NCBI RefSeq assembly: GCF_002865645.1
Contig: NW_020194626.1
Coordinates: 310,001-374,000, forward strand
DNA length: 64,000 nt
Direction of reading: 5' to 3'
DNA from: Hyaloscypha bicolor E
Taxonomy: Eukaryota > Ascomycota > Leotiomycetes > Helotiales > Hyaloscyphaceae
The notes under the pieces were generated by a model, which did no database searches, was not told where the DNA came from, and was given only the letters and a program-made list of their open reading frames with translations. Below, one piece after another: positions 1-14,800 of this stretch. Position 1 is the first letter of the stretch; every line of letters starts with the position of its first letter. Both the position numbers and the translations under genes were made by a program.

Positions 1-1640
1 ATCTAAGCTACTATATAATAGAAAAAAGAAGTTACCTCCCTTGCTTCCCTCTTTAACCCCTCCTTTAATAGGATTTACTTCTTCCTAGTCAGGAGCCATT
101 AAAAAAGAGAAGTACCCGGTTTTGCAAAGCCGTATCTTATTATATAATCAAGTAGCCCAAGAAGTAAGTTCTTTTACCGAGCTATTCCTCTACTTTTAAC
201 TAATATTTATTTCTAGCCTGCCAAAGTAACTAAAGCCAAGTATATGAAAGTCGAGCCTGCTATTAAAGTAGAGCCGAGACTAGTAGTATGTTATATAATA
301 CTTATTTAATTTATATACTAATATTGCTCTGAGAAGAAACCTTCTTCTAGCCAAGTTCTAGCCTTACTAAAAGAAGCTATCCCTCCTCTTCCCTAATTCG
401 TACTTCCTAATTCCCCAGAGACTATATATTAACGTATGAATCAGTAATCTATAACCCTCAAGTATAAGAAGATAGCTAAAGAGTATGAGAGTATCCTTCT
501 TGCTAAGCTTTAAGAGCTTAAGGACTCTATAGAGGAGGAAGATATAATTCAGGACTTGGTAAGCCGTACTTTTGAGGAAAAGAGAAGTTTAAGTAATTAT
601 ATATGGGAGCAAATATAATCTCTCTTGGGTCCAGGAGTATTTTATTCAGGAGAATAAGCTAAGAAGCAAGTTGGGGCAGATTATATTCAGACTAAGAAGG
701 ATTAAGCTCTAGCTAAGAGAGAGATAGAGGGGGCTATTCTGCTTACTCAGAGTATATTATATAGTAGAAGGATTAGAAAAATATCTATAAAAAAGGCTAA
801 ACAAGTTGAGTCTAAGGGTTTAAAGAAGAGAGGGAAGAATCTGAGAAAGAAATAAGGCTTCTTAACTTGGTTTAATACCAAGAGATTCTATACTTATTAT
901 ATAATACTTTAGGACTAGATTAAATTCTCTTTTTCTTAGTTTTTAGGTATTTCCAAATTAAATTATAATTATAAGTAAAATTAAAAGAGAGCAAATATTA
1001 AGAGCTTAATATAATCTATTAGGTATTATATAAAAGCCAGGTAATTATATAATATAATAAGAGTAGTCCTATCTATTTATTTATAATAGAAGAGATACTC
1101 TGGCCAGGATAATATCTAGGCTTTGAAACCCGGCCACTTTATATAATTTGAGGGGATTTAGGCTATCCTCTACTATTACCCTCTCCTCTATTATTATTAA
1201 TATCTCGAGTACTATATTGGGTTATATGACTATAACGAATATAGTTACTATATACTCTATACCACTTTTCTCTAGGAACCCTTAAATATTTCTCAAAAAT
1301 GCCTTAACTATTTTGGCAAGTAGTATAAGGAGTTTGAGTATTAACTTGGCTACTAGATTACTTAGTATAGATTATATAAACTTAGGAAAAGCAACTTATA
1401 CTCGTTAGGTCAAGATTATATTAATAACCTCAGGAAGAAGTAGAATATTAAAGGTAATAGTAGTATAGGGACCCTTAATTACAATATCTGAGGGTTCTGG
1501 ATTATTAATATTAAAGGTATACTTCTGCTAAGGGCTACTATTAATAACTAAGGGCTGGAGCTTATTCCCTCCTATACGAAGGAAGTACTAAATATTATTA
1601 GAGGCGTCTATACGAGTCCAGACGACTAGATCTTATTAAA
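1..1640. other. AT-rich RIP-decayed DNA, unidentified relic
   Basis: No open frame of useful length is present. Base composition is strongly TA-biased, and TAG/TAA triplets are dense where Gln codons could have stood, which is the usual mark of RIP on old repeats. Short stretches around 660-850 and 1100-1640 keep more GC and look like former coding sequence rich in Lys and Arg, but I cannot assign a family. No LTR pair or terminal inverted repeat was found for this piece, and it continues beyond the left window edge. Confidence 0.5.
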
Positions 1641-1649
1641 CTTGGGCTG

Positions 1650-1737
1650 CCATTATATATATATAAAGTATTATATATAAAGTATATATAAGGAGAGAGA
1701 GAGAGTAAGTGAGTATATATATATATATATATATATG
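1650..1737. repeat. TA/GA microsatellite
   Basis: An AT dinucleotide run, a short GA run near 1696-1706 and a second TA run up to about 1735 follow one another. It is low-complexity sequence with no coding signal. Confidence 0.8.
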
Positions 1738-1845
1738 AGGAAGTTAGAGGGAGGATTAGGAGCTAGGGGCCTATTTTATAGATATCTGGGGCCAAAAATG
1801 ACTCAAATAGAAGCCTGAATAATTCAGATTAAGCTATAAATCAAG

Positions 1846-2092
1846 CTGTGAATCATATAGTTATTTGGTATAGTTCAGATAATGCGGGCAAAATAATTGG
1901 CTAGGGCCCTAGAAATAGGGCCATAAAGCTATGAATTATATAGTTATTTAGTATAGTTCAGACTATAGGGCTAAAATAATTGGCTGGGGCCTTAGAAATA
2001 GTTATATAAAGCTGTGAATCATATAGTTATTCAGTATAGTTTAGATAATAGGGTCAAAATAATTAGGTATGGCCTTAGAAAAATAGCGAAAA
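1846..2092 (+). repeat. 83-bp tandem repeat, three copies
   Basis: The phrase 'gaatcatatagttattt' or a one-base variant recurs at 1850, 1933 and 2016, so the period is exactly 83 bp. Flanking parts of the unit (an 'aaaataattggctggggcc'-like segment) recur in register. Copies differ mainly by transitions, as expected if RIP acted on the array. It sits just left of the GC-rich 45-bp motif. Confidence 0.8.
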
Positions 2093-2147
2093 TGGTGAAA
2101 ATCAGGCATTGACCCTTTTGGTCGCTATGGTCAACCAGACACAGCTA

Positions 2148-2192
2148 GCTAGCGGACAAATCCGAGAAGCGAAAAGTGATTTTCTGATTTTC
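2148..2192 (+). repeat. 45-bp GC-rich edge motif, left copy
   Basis: The 45 bases beginning 'gctagcggacaaatccga' are identical to the reverse complement of 51841-51885. On this side an extra 8-base unit ('tgattttc') follows, then a C-rich tract. The other copy is also followed by a C-rich tract when read in the same direction. It contains a small palindrome (CGGA-caaa-TCCG). It may be a terminal piece of a DNA transposon; no transposase is visible beside it. Confidence 0.85.
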
Positions 2193-3008
2193 TGATTTTC
2201 GTACTGGCGCCCCGTACACACACCCCCCTCCCCCCCCCCTCCTCCCCAAGGCAGAATTCCTAATTAGGGGTATAGCACCCACACGTGACTTTCAGCTTGG
2301 ATAACGCAATAATAGTAAGGCTGCTTGCTTGTCTAATTAACGAAGTGAGAGCCCATACTACTACGTGAAATCGTACCAAAATTGGGCCGGGTAGTATAAT
2401 ATAAAATTGAGTATTTATTATAAATTACTATAGTCAGGTAACTATAGGCTATAAGCCTTTCTAGGATAATACTATTAATAGGATCTAATAACTTCCTTAA
2501 TATTCCCGAGATTAGAAATAAGAAAATTAAACTATTAAAATAAATAAGAAGCTGGCTAATTACTTTTTTTTAGTAATTAATTAATAAAATCATATAGGAA
2601 TAATATTACTTCAGTTTTTTAGTACTTATATTACTAAAAAGTATATCCTAAACTTAACTTCTATTAAATAACTTAGTAAATTTCATTAAAATAATACTAT
2701 AACTTTTAATAAATCTATTACTATATTATAAAGCTATTACTAAATAGGCTTATATAAATATTAATTAAGAAGAAATTATAAATAAATTAAAAGATTTATA
2801 TAGAATCTTAGTTAATTCATATATAATCTAATAATAATTATAAGAATAAAATATCTAAATATATACTTAAATAGTAAATATGCCTTTTTTTTATATATAG
2901 ATTATAATCCTATATTATTTAAGAGATATAAATAAGGAAATACTTAAGAATCTTAAAAATTATAGCTATATAGCTTTAATTACTAGAATTATTTATATAT
3001 ATAAAAAG
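2193..3008. other. intergenic, C-rich tract then AT-rich decay
   Basis: A C-rich run lies at about 2219-2248. A patch of normal GC follows to about 2400, then RIP-type AT-rich DNA runs up to the copia element. No gene is recognised. Confidence 0.6.
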
Positions 3009-3013
3009 CTTAG

Positions 3014-3317
3014 TATTAGTTTACTAATAATATATAATACCGTTATATAGTTATAGAAGTACTATTTATATAAGGTTAGTAAAGTTATTTTTCAGAAATA
3101 GGAATTATAGTATTATAGTATTAATATGCGATCCCTAAATCTACTAAGCCTAAAGGGATCTAGTTTACTAGTCGAGTTACTAATAGGATGCGAGATTATA
3201 TAACTATATCTCGTATCCTATATCCTATTACCTATATCCTATTACCTATTACCTATATCCCGTATCCCGTATCCCGTAACTATATATGTAACTTCCAGAG
3301 AAATAACTATACTAATA
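3014..3317 (-). repeat. copia A1 left LTR (3' LTR)
   Basis: This 304-bp LTR is near-identical in layout to the one at 9054-9357 and, reverse-complemented, to the A2 and A3 LTRs. It starts TATTAG and ends ACTAATA, RIP-altered forms of TG...CA termini. It contains short tandem 'cctattacctat'-type units near 3217-3285. Confidence 0.88.
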
Positions 3318-6300
3318 CTAGAAACTTTCTAAAAACACGAAAAATAGTATCTTTCTCTAATTATATATAAATTCTCTAATCCGGCCTAGTACCAGATTTC
3401 CTAAATACTTTATATATTTATATTACTTCTAAGATTTTGGTTATATACTAAAGGCTATGGCCTTTTATATATAACTTCTCCTCCTATAATATCCTCCTAT
3501 CTCATATATTTATTTTCTATCCTATTTATACTTAACCTATTTCTTTATATCTAATTATATAGTATTCGTATTAATTAGGTATTTAAGGGTATTTATTAGC
3601 TTTAATTTCATTATAAAATTAGTAGGATTTAATTCTCCCTTAATTTACTTAACTTCCGTAATTTCTTATTATTTATATATCTAGTAAAGATATATTATAT
3701 TAATTATTAAGTATTTCTCTCGAGTAATACATAATTTAATGAAATATTTATATAATAATTTCAAATTCATATAAATAACTAGTAATAGTTCTATTTCTAG
3801 TATTCTATTAATTATAGATTTAACTAAAGCACTTATATTAAAACTATAAGCCATATTATAGAGTTCTAAAACTAGAATACTTCTAGTAACTTTCTTATAT
3901 TTAATAAAAAACTAGTAAATAATATTAGTATATCTAGTTCTATTTACTAGAACTAGAATATATCTAATCTAGAAAAAAAGATCTTTATTATTTATAAATA
4001 AAGTATTTATAAAAATAATTAAATATAAGAACTTTTTTACTAGCTTTATAAATCTTAGTTCTCTAGTAGTATTCTTAATTTACTATTAAATATACTTATT
4101 AAGTATCTTTATATTAGTTTCTAAGGATTTAATAACTTAAGTAATAATTAATAGGTTATATAAAGCTTCTAGTTAATAGACTAATATAATATATATTTCT
4201 CTTATATATTAGGTAATATATTAGTCCTTAATAAAAAGATTTAAATAAATAGTACCCTTACTACTTATAATAGTAATATTTTTTATAGAAATAGTTTAAA
4301 GATTCTTATATTAGTATTTTTATATAAAAGTAATTCTAGTAGTATTTATATAAATAATATCTTTATTAAATTTGAGATTATAATTAAAAGTAAGGAATTT
4401 ATACTCTTTAGCTAAGAACTTAGCCTTATAAAGCTTTAGTTATTTTATTTTTATAAAATTATTAGTTCTAATAAATAGGGTATTATTAGTTTAAAGGCTA
4501 ATAATTCTAAAGAATTACTTATTATAAAATAGGCAAGAGTTATAAGTTAATTATTTTATAGAAAGCTTATTAATATAATAGGAATAATAAGTCTTAAACT
4601 AGTAGTTCCTAGCTTCTAGTATATTATATAATAGTTTTATAACTTTTAAAATAGAATTATCCTTTAGATTTAGCTTTCTAGTAAGCTTATAAGATAAATT
4701 AATATAGAAATTATAATTAAATAAGGTTATTAATTAGATATAAGCTTATAAGATATTATATAAATATAATTCTATAGTATTTATTATTATAGTAATAATA
4801 CTAAGAATAATTCTCTAGCTAATATATTAGATAATAAGTAATTATATTAATACTATATATTTCTTACTATTATTATAAGCTTAAATAACTAGTCTCGACT
4901 TCTTAAGCTCTTTCTTTATATCCTTATTCTTAATCTTATTAATAAACCGGAAGTTAAAGATATATATTTCCTTTAATACCTGAGATCTGAAAATAACCTT
5001 AAATATATTCTTTTCTAGAAAGCTAGTAACTTTAATTTAATAGGAATCCTTATATAGTTTATTATCTTATAAGAATACTATAATATTCAAGATCTTATAA
5101 AAGTATTTTCTATTATACTTTAGTAAATAATAAGAGAAATTATATTTGTATTATCTTTAGCCTTATTATTAGATTCGGGAATAAGTTTAGGTTCGAAGCT
5201 ATTAGTAATAACCTTAATATCTCCTATATAAAAGGGCTTTATAAAGATTAAATAAAAGGTAATATTATTATATAATAAAGCTAGTATATAATTCTCCCTA
5301 TTAATAGCTACTAGCTTATATAATCTATCCTAATTACTAGGTTAACTAGTATTTCTTTTATATTAAATAAGAATATTTGAATTCAGGAATAATTTATAAA
5401 TATTAGTAATACTAGAATTATTTTAGGTATTTAAAGTATTTATAATTTAATATCTAGCTTAAAGCTTTTAAATTTCTATTATTACTTTCTTAAGTACTAC
5501 TAATTATTATAATATAGTAAGTAATAGGGTATTATATTTAGTTATTTAAGATAAAGTATTATAAACCAAAAAAATTAGGATAATACTATTAGGTCTTATA
5601 GAATTATTAATAGCCTTAAAAGCTATTTGAAATATAATATCTTTATTAATTCTATTAACTTTAGCTATAATAATAAAATAAGTATATTAGATTAGGCTAT
5701 AGTAATATTCTATAATTTTAATAAAGTTATAAGCTTTTATAAGAATAATCTTAACCTTAGTTCCTATAGTATTTATAAGCTAAATAAACTTCTTACTAGT
5801 AAACTACTTTCCGGTATTTACTATAATCTAATTAGGAGAGCCTAAATAATTATTAATCTAATATTACTTAAGTATATCTCAAATATATATTATACTAATA
5901 TTCTAGAGCTATTAGCTAGTTTAATATTAAGTACTTTTATTAATAATATAAAATATAGGCTTACTAGAAATATAGAAAATATTAATAATAATAAAGTAAT
6001 TAAAGCTAATATTATTTCTTAGATTAAACTTAAATTATTTAAGTAATTAGTTATATTTCTAGTATTACTTATAGTACTTTATAAAATATTTAAGGGCTTT
6101 TATATTAATATTATAGCCTATTTATTTTAGTATATTTCGGAGCTTATTAATAAATAAATAACTAAAATAATAGTATAAATATTATAATTTAATTTCTATA
6201 AGAAAGCAAGAGTTATAAATAAAGAATTCGGAAATAAAGCCTTATAATATAATATTCTAAAATAAGAAAAAGTATTTAAAATATTATATTATAGGTATAT

Positions 6301-9053
6301 ATTTTCTAGTAAAAATAATAAGATAATTAGTAAGATTATTAAAATAAATTCCTAGCTTATTTATATTAGCTAAGCTAAATAAAAATAAAATCTTTAAAAA
6401 TATAATATAAAATTATATTTACCTAATTAGTATATTTATTATTATAAATCTAATAAAAGATATAGATCTAATACTAAACTAGATATTAACTTAATCTTTA
6501 GTAGTTTTATTAAGTTTAATACTATTATTAGTTTACTAGAAAGCTTAGAATTAGTTAGAACTAATAATTAAGTATCTAGAGATTCTAGTATTAATTATAA
6601 CTTTATAAAAGTAATAAGTATTATATCTTAATATATTATTAATTATAAAAGTCTAAATATCTTCTATTAAAAATTTAATAGGCTCTAAAATATGGTTTTT
6701 ACTTATTATCTAGTATATAAAAGAAAGAAAAATAAAGTTATTTATAAAAGTATTAGCTATAGTTATTAGTAAAATAGAAGTAATAGAAGTAGCTAAAAAG
6801 CTCTTAACTAAAATAAAATAGAAATCTAAGTAATATTTCTTTTCTTTATTTATTTCTGCTAATAAAGCCTTAAAAACATTATTTACTAGTTTATTTTTAT
6901 TATTCTTATTATTCTTTTTGCTTTTAGCTTTAGTAATATATTATATATAAGTATTACTAAAGTATTTATTAAAGTTATAGGTATTTCGGAATCTAAACTA
7001 ATAAATATTTCTATTCTTAAATCGAGCTTTCTTAGCCTTTTATTTCTCTAATATATATTTCTATAAGTAATATTCGAGTTTCTTATATATAAAATATAAT
7101 TTCGGGATATAATTATTATAATTATAAGGCTTAAAATAGTTATTATAGGTTCCGAAGTTATAACTAGATTTATATTAATAATTTTTAAAGAAATAATAGT
7201 TTAGAGAATTCTAAAAATAATATTATTAATTAGTAAAGAAAGTTTTGGGATTAGCTTATTATTTATTCTTATATATAGTAATAAATAACTAAAACTTATT
7301 AATAAGCTAGCCGAGATTTATAAGAGGGTCTAAGATTATATATTTATATATCCGGGAGCTTTAGTAAGAGATAATAATCTTATTATAGAGGAATTTGGTA
7401 TTTTATAAATTAGGTATAAGACTATATTATAGTTAATATAATTTATTAATTAGTAATTAAATAGTCTTAAATATTATTTTTTCCGGAAATTTAGCTATTA
7501 TAGAAGCTAATATAGTAATATTTCACTTATCTAAATTTTAATATTTAAATCTAGGGCCTTTAAAAAAACTATAAATATTAATATAAGCTTTTTTATATAT
7601 ATATTAAGAGAGCTAGTTATTATAGAAATAGTTTTGAGCTAGTTTCTTTAATATAATAGGAAAAGCTCGTATTAGTACCTCTTATAAAAGCTTTATATAT
7701 TAGTAAATATTAAGGAAAATAGTAAGTTTATAATTAAAATTACTATTAGATTTATTATATTTTTACTCTTTAATATAAATCTTAATAACTTCCCTAATAA
7801 GTCTTATAATTAAAGGAAATTAGGGATTATTTAAATATAGTTATAATAATAATAATAATAGGAATATATTATTTATTTCTAGAGCTTTTATACTAATATA
7901 TAAATCTAATAGAAATATAAAATATAGTAATAAAAGAAATAATAGTAATATAGAAATATTAAAAATAATAGGTTCTAGGTATTTATTCTTTATAAAAGTA
8001 ATAAAACCTAATAAAATTAATTCCTTAATAAGATCTAATCTAGCTACTAATATATTTTTATTTAATTATATATATTATTTATTTTTCTTTATAATAGTAT
8101 ATAGGATATTTATAATAGTATTAGTATTACTATTCTATTATATAAATATACTATTATATTAAAAAGTCTTATATAGGTATAGTATTTCCGGGAATTTGAA
8201 TTTATTAAAGTTCTCTTAATAAGTAAAGTTTTTAAAGTTATATCTAAATAGCTTTTAAAAATTATTATTAACTATTTTATAAAAAATATATTAAAATAGC
8301 TTAGTATTTAAGAATTTAGTTATTTTATTTACCTTAGTAAAATTCAGGTTAATTTCATATCTTTACTTTCTTACTAATTTCTTAAAATTATTATTATCTA
8401 TAAAGTAATTAGATTAGATAAATTTAATAAAGAAATTATTTATTATAATATATTCTATTATTATATATTTTATAAGCTTATATTTAGTTTAAGATATAAT
8501 AGTTTATAAAAAAAGTAAGTTTATAAAAAGGAAAATAATTTATAAGATAAGTAATTTATAATAGATATTATATTTAAAATAAAAATTTCGTTTATAATAA
8601 GAAATTTAGAAAGTGAAATTTAAGAAATAAAATATTAAGATTTTAAAAGAACTTAATAGTTCTAAAGCTTAAGAGCTTTAGGGATTTAAAAGAAAATAGT
8701 TTTTAAGAAGATTTTATAGAAATTAAATAAAAATAAAATAGAATAGTTAAATAACTAATTATTTTAATATTTAATAAGATTAAGTATTCTTCTTATTTAT
8801 ATAACCGAATTATAAGTAATAGGACTAATAAATATTTCTTTCTTTAATATAATATAATTAGGCCTTAGTAAGATTAAGTATTTTTCTTATTTATATAACT
8901 AAATTATAAATAATAAAATTAATAATTATTTTCTTTTTAACTAGAATAATAGCTTTATTCCTAAATAATTAAATCTTAAATAAGTATAACTTAATTCTTT
9001 CTAATTTATAAGTATTAATAGATTTTATTCTAATCTAAATATATACTAATTAG

Positions 9054-9357
9054 TATTAGTTTACTAGTAATATATAATACTATTATATAATTATAGAAGT
9101 ACTATTTATATAAGATTAGTAAAGTTATTATTTAGAAATAAAGATTATAGTATTATAGTATTAATATATAATTCCTAAATCTATTAAGCCTAAAGAAATC
9201 TAGTTTATTAGTTAAGTTACTAATAAGATACGAGATTATATAATTATATCTTATATCTTATATTCTATTATTTATATTCTATTACTTATTATTTATATCC
9301 TATATTTTATATTTCGTAATTATATATATAACTTTTAGAGAAATAGCTATATTAATA
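9054..9357 (-). repeat. copia A1 right LTR (5' LTR)
   Basis: This 304-bp partner of the LTR at 3014-3317 is followed directly by the CTTAG duplication. It is more RIP-altered than the left LTR; for example, former CCC and CG positions read as T or A. Confidence 0.88.
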
Positions 9358-9362
9358 CTTAG

Positions 9363-10981
9363 TCTTATTTATTATATAACTATAATAAATAAGTAAATAG
9401 TAAATAAGTAATTATTTATAATATTATAAAATAAACTAAATAATAGGCGAGTTATAAGTTATAAATAATAATATTTATATATATATTTTTATTAATAAGA
9501 TTTACTAATAATCCGGTTAGCTTTTTTATATTTTACTATTTTATCTTAGCTTAGAAAATTAGAGCCTTATTTACTAATATATTTTATTATTTATAAGAAA
9601 AGCTTATATATAATATTATAATTCCTAGATCCCAAAATAATTATATTATAAATATAATAAATATAATTTAAAAAAAGAAAATATATTATATTTGAGCTAG
9701 ACTAGATTTAGTTAATTAATAAATATAATAAACTATTATTATTTGAAATTAAAATATATACTTATATTAATACTTATTTATATAATATTATTTAAATATA
9801 TATTAAAATCTTTAATTAAATTACTTATTTAATTATATAATAATATCTTTAGATTTATATTTAAATAAGCTATTACCCTTATTTCTTTAAAGCTAATTAA
9901 GGCTCTAAACTTTTTCTTATTACTAAAGTATACTTTATATTCTTATAAATAACTAATTTATTAGTTATATATATAAAGAACTACTTTATTTCTGGGAAAA
10001 GTACCGAGAATTAATAAATTAAATTCTAGTAATAGGAGCTTTAGAAAAATTAGTTATATTAGTAATATATAAATAATTCTGTTTTTTTATATTTATTTCT
10101 TATTCTTTTTATTATTAGAAAAAAGTATTAGATACTAATAATTATATTACTTTTTATTAAGGCTATTAGGTCTAATATTATAGTACCGGATTATATAACT
10201 AATTCTAATTAATATATATAGAACTACTTTTAGGAACTAGCCTATATTAGGGATTATAATTACTAATACCTATAAAACCGGATTATTTTACTAGTACTTT
10301 ATATATAATAGATCTAAAATAAGATATATAAGTTTATAAACTTATAGAATATTTATAGAATTAGAAAAAACAGATCTAGGCCTAATATAATAGCTAGTAA
10401 GCTATTTAGACTATATATAAAGCCTCTAGGTAAAGTATAATACTAGAGTTATTCTATAAATATAAAGCTTTATAATATAATTCTTAATAATTATTTAGTT
10501 TAAAATAAGTAATATAATCTTATATAGCTTTATATAAATAGTTTATTTATATACTAATATAGATATTAATAAGTTTTTACTAAAAGAAATACTAGAATAA
10601 TATTATTAGAAGCTTATATTTTATAATATAAATATAGCTAATATTTATATAAGAAATACTAATAGAAATAGTAATTAATTATATATTTAAGTCTATTACT
10701 AGCTCTAATATATAATTCGAATATATATAGCCTTAAGATAATTACTAATATTAGGAGAATCCAAGAAGCTAACTAGTAAATATATTATTATTATTATATA
10801 AAATAGAATTCTTAAATAAATTATTTTAATAAATATAAAATATATAAATAATATATAGGCTAGAAAAATACTTATATAGTTCCTAATAATTTAGGACTTT
10901 ACTTAGAAATAGTCCTTTATTAATAATATTCCTAATAATATAGGGTAATTAAATAAGCTAATTATAAAATAACTAGATATA
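9363..10981. other. AT-rich RIP-decayed DNA between copia A1 and A2
   Basis: No gene can be called. Around 10,090-10,520 a plus-strand frame reads through many codons if TAA/TAG are taken as altered Gln, so an old coding sequence is likely, but no family motif is recognised. Confidence 0.5.
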
Positions 10982-10986
10982 TTAAA

Positions 10987-11290
10987 TATTAATATAACTA
11001 TTTCTCTGGGAATTATATATATAATTACGAGATATAAGATATAAGATATAAGTAATAGGTAATAAAATATAAGTAATAGGATATAGGATATGAAATATAA
11101 TTATATAACCTTATATCTTATTAGTAATTCAATTAATAAACTAGATTTCTTTAGGCTTAATAGATTTAGGAATTATATATTAATACTATAATATTATAAT
11201 TCCTATTTCTAAATAATAACTTTACTAATCTTATATAAATAGTACTTTTATACTTATATAATAGTATTATATATTTCTAGTAAACTAATA
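10987..11290 (+). repeat. copia A2 5' LTR
   Basis: This 304-bp LTR is paired with 16998-17301. It contains a run of ~10-bp units built on 'ggatata' and 'taatag' between about 11,023 and 11,102. Confidence 0.9.
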
Positions 11291-11879
11291 CTAATTAGTT
11301 AGTACTTATAAATTAGGAAAAATTAAGCTATACTTATCTAAAATTTAATTATTTAGGAATAAAGCTATTATTCTAATTAAAGAGGAAATAACTATTAATC
11401 CTATTACTTATAATTTAGTTATATAAATAAAAAAGATACTTAATTTTACTAAAGCCTAATTATACTATATTAAAGAAAGAAATATTTATTAGTTCTATTA
11501 TCTATAATTCGGTTATATAAATAAGAAAAATACTTAATCTTACTAAATACTAAAATAATTAGTTATTTAATTATCCTATTTTATTTCTATTTAATTCCTA
11601 TAAAACTTTCTTAAAAACTATCTTCTTTTAAATTTCTAGGGCTTTTAAGCTTTAGAATTATTAAGTTCTCTCGGAATCTTAATATTTTATTTCTTAAATT
11701 TTATTTCCTAAATTTCTTATTATAAATAAAATTTTTACTTTAAATATAATACCTATTATAAATTATTTATCTTATAAACTACTTTTCTTTTTATAAACCT
11801 ATTTTCCTTATAAACTATTATATCTTAAACTAGATATAAGCTTATAGAATATATAATAGTAAAATATACTATAGTAAAT

Positions 11880-14800
11880 AATTTCTTTATTAGATCTATC
11901 TAATCTAATTATTCTATAAATAATAATAATTTTAAGGAATTAGTAAAAAAGTAAAGATATGAAATTAATCTAAACTTTACTAAAGTAAATAAAATAATTA
12001 AGTTTTTAAATACTAAGCTATTTTAATATATTTTTTATAAAATAATTAATAATAATTTTTAGGAACTATTTAGATATAATTTTAAGAACTTTACTTATTA
12101 AGAAAACTTTAATAAATTCGAATTCCCAAAGATACTATACTTATATAAGACTTTTTAGTATAGTAATATATTTATATAATAAAATAATAATACTAATACT
12201 ATTATAAATACCTTATATATTATTATAAAGAAAAATAAATAATATATATAATTAAATAAAAATATATTAGTAGCTAAACTAGATCTTATTAAGGAATTAA
12301 TCCTATTAGGCTTTATTACTTTTATAAAAAACAAGTATCTAGAACTTATTATTTTTAATATTCCTATATTATTATTACTTTTTTTATTACTTTTTTTACT
12401 ACTATATCCTATATTTTTACTAGATTTATATACTAGTATAAAAGCTTTAGAAATAAATAATATATTCCTATTATTATTACTATTATAACTATATCTAAAT
12501 AACTCCTAATTTCCTTTAATTATAAGACTTATTAGGGAAGTTACTAAGATCTATACTAAAAAGTAAAAGTATAATAGATTTAATAGTAATTTTAATTATA
12601 AACTTACTATTTTCCTTAATATTTACTAATATATAAAGCTTTTATAAAAGGCATTAATACGAGCTTTTCCTACTATATTAAAGAAACTAGCTTAAGACTA
12701 TTTCTATAATAACTAGCTTTCTTAATATATATATAAAAAGGCTTATATTAATATCTATAGCTTTTTTAAAGGCCCTAGATTTAAATATTAAAATTTAGAT
12801 AAGTAAAATACTATTATATTAGCTTTTATAATAGCTAAATTTCCGGAAAAAATAATATTTGAGACTATTTAATTACTAATTAATAAATTATATTAATTAT
12901 AGTATAATCTTATATTTAATTTATAAAATACCGAATTTCTTTATAATAAGATTATTATCTCTTACTAAGGCTCTCGGATATATAGATACGTAATCTTAGA
13001 TCCTTTTATAAATTTCGGCTAGCTTATTAATAAGCTCTAGTTATCTATTATTATATATAAGAGTAAATAATAAGCTAATTCCGAAATCTTTTTTACTAAT
13101 TAATAATATTATTTTTAGAATTCTCTAAGCTATTATTTCTCTAGAAATTATTAATATAGACCTAGCTATAATTTCGGAACCCGTAATAATTACTTTAAGC
13201 CTTATAATTATAATAATTATATCCCAAAATTATGTTTCATATATAAGAAACCCGAATATTACTTATAAAAGTATATATTAGAGAAATAAAAAGCTAAGAA
13301 AGCTCGATTTAGAAATAGAAATATTTATTAGTTTAGATCCCGAAATACCTATAACTTTAATAAATACTTTAATAGTACTTATATATAGTATATTACTAAA
13401 GCTAAAGATAAAGAAAGTAATAAGGATAATAAGAATAAACTAGTAAATAATACTTTTAAGGCTTTATTAGTAGAAATAAATAAAAAAGAAAAATATTATC
13501 CAGATTCCTATTTTACTTTAGTTAAAAGCTTTTTAGCTATTCTTACTACTTCTATTCTACTAATAACTATAGCTAATATTCTTATAAATAACCTTATTTC
13601 TCTTTCCCTTATATACTAAATAATAAGCAAAAATTATATTTTAAAGCCTATTAAATCCTTAATAGAAAATACCCAGACTTTTATAATTAATAATATATTA
13701 AAATATAATACTTACTACTTTTATAGAATTATAATTAATACTAGAGCTTCTAGATACTTAATTACTAGTTCTAACTAATTCTAAGCTCTCTAGTAGACTA
13801 ATAATAGTATTAAACTTAATAAAACTACTAAAAATCAAGTTAATATCTAGTTTAGTATTAAATCTATATCTTCTATTAGATTTATAATAATAAGTATACT
13901 AATTAGGTAAGTATAATTCTATATTATATTTTTAAAAACTCTATTTTTACTTAGTTTAGCTAATATAAATAAGCTAGGGGTCTACTTTAATAATCTTACT
14001 AATTATCTTATTATTTTTACTAGAAAATATATACCTATAATATAATATTTCGGATACTTTTTCCTGCTTTAGAATACTATATTATAAGATTTTATTTCCG
14101 AATTCTTTATTTATAATTCCTGCTTTTTTATAAAAATTAAATTATAATATCTATATTATTATTTTAGTTATTTATTTATTAGTAAGCTTTAAAATATACT
14201 AGAATAAGTAGGCTATAATATTAATATAGAAGCCCTTAAGTATCTTATAAAGTATTATAAGTAATATTAGAAATATAGCTAATTATCTAGATAATTTAAG
14301 TTTAATCTAAAAAATAATATTAGCTTTAACTATTTTATTATTATTAATATTTTCTATATTTCCGGTAAGCCTATACTTTATATTATTAATAAAGGTATTT
14401 AATATTAAGCTAGCTAATAGCTTTAAAATATTAATATAATATATATCTGAAATATATTCAAGTAATATTAGATTAATAACTATTTAGGCCTTCCTAATTA
14501 GATTATAGCAGATACCGGAAAATAGTTTACTAATAAGAAATTTACTTAGCTTATAAATAGTATAGGAACTAAGATTAAGATTATTCTTATAAAAGCTTAT
14601 AACTTTATCGGAATTATAAAATACTATTATAGCCTAATCTAATATACTTATCTTATTATTATAGCTAAAGTTAACGGAATTAATAAGGATATTATACTTT
14701 AAATAGCTTTTAAGGCTATTAATAACTTTATAGGACCTAATAATATTATCCTAATTCTTTTAATTTATAGTACTTTATTTCGAATAATTAAATATAATAT

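Larger units (their letters stand above)
3014..9357 (-). mobile_element. Ty1/copia LTR retrotransposon A1 (RIP-dead)
   Basis: The element is 6344 bp, bounded by two 304-bp LTRs and a perfect 5-bp target duplication CTTAG (3009-3013 and 9358-9362). It reads on the minus strand: the sequence mirrors A2, whose domain order is protease, integrase, then reverse transcriptase and RNase H, the copia order. The internal region has no usable ORF. Nearly every remaining interruption is TAA or TAG at former Gln or Trp positions, and TpA is greatly enriched, so RIP is the likely cause. It is the most complete minus-strand member of the three copia copies here. Confidence 0.88.

Noticed and set aside
1650..2092. 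CRISPR array or telomeric repeat
   Set aside because: The 83-bp units are contiguous without spacers, microsatellites are simple TA/GA, and no TTAGGG-type repeat is present.
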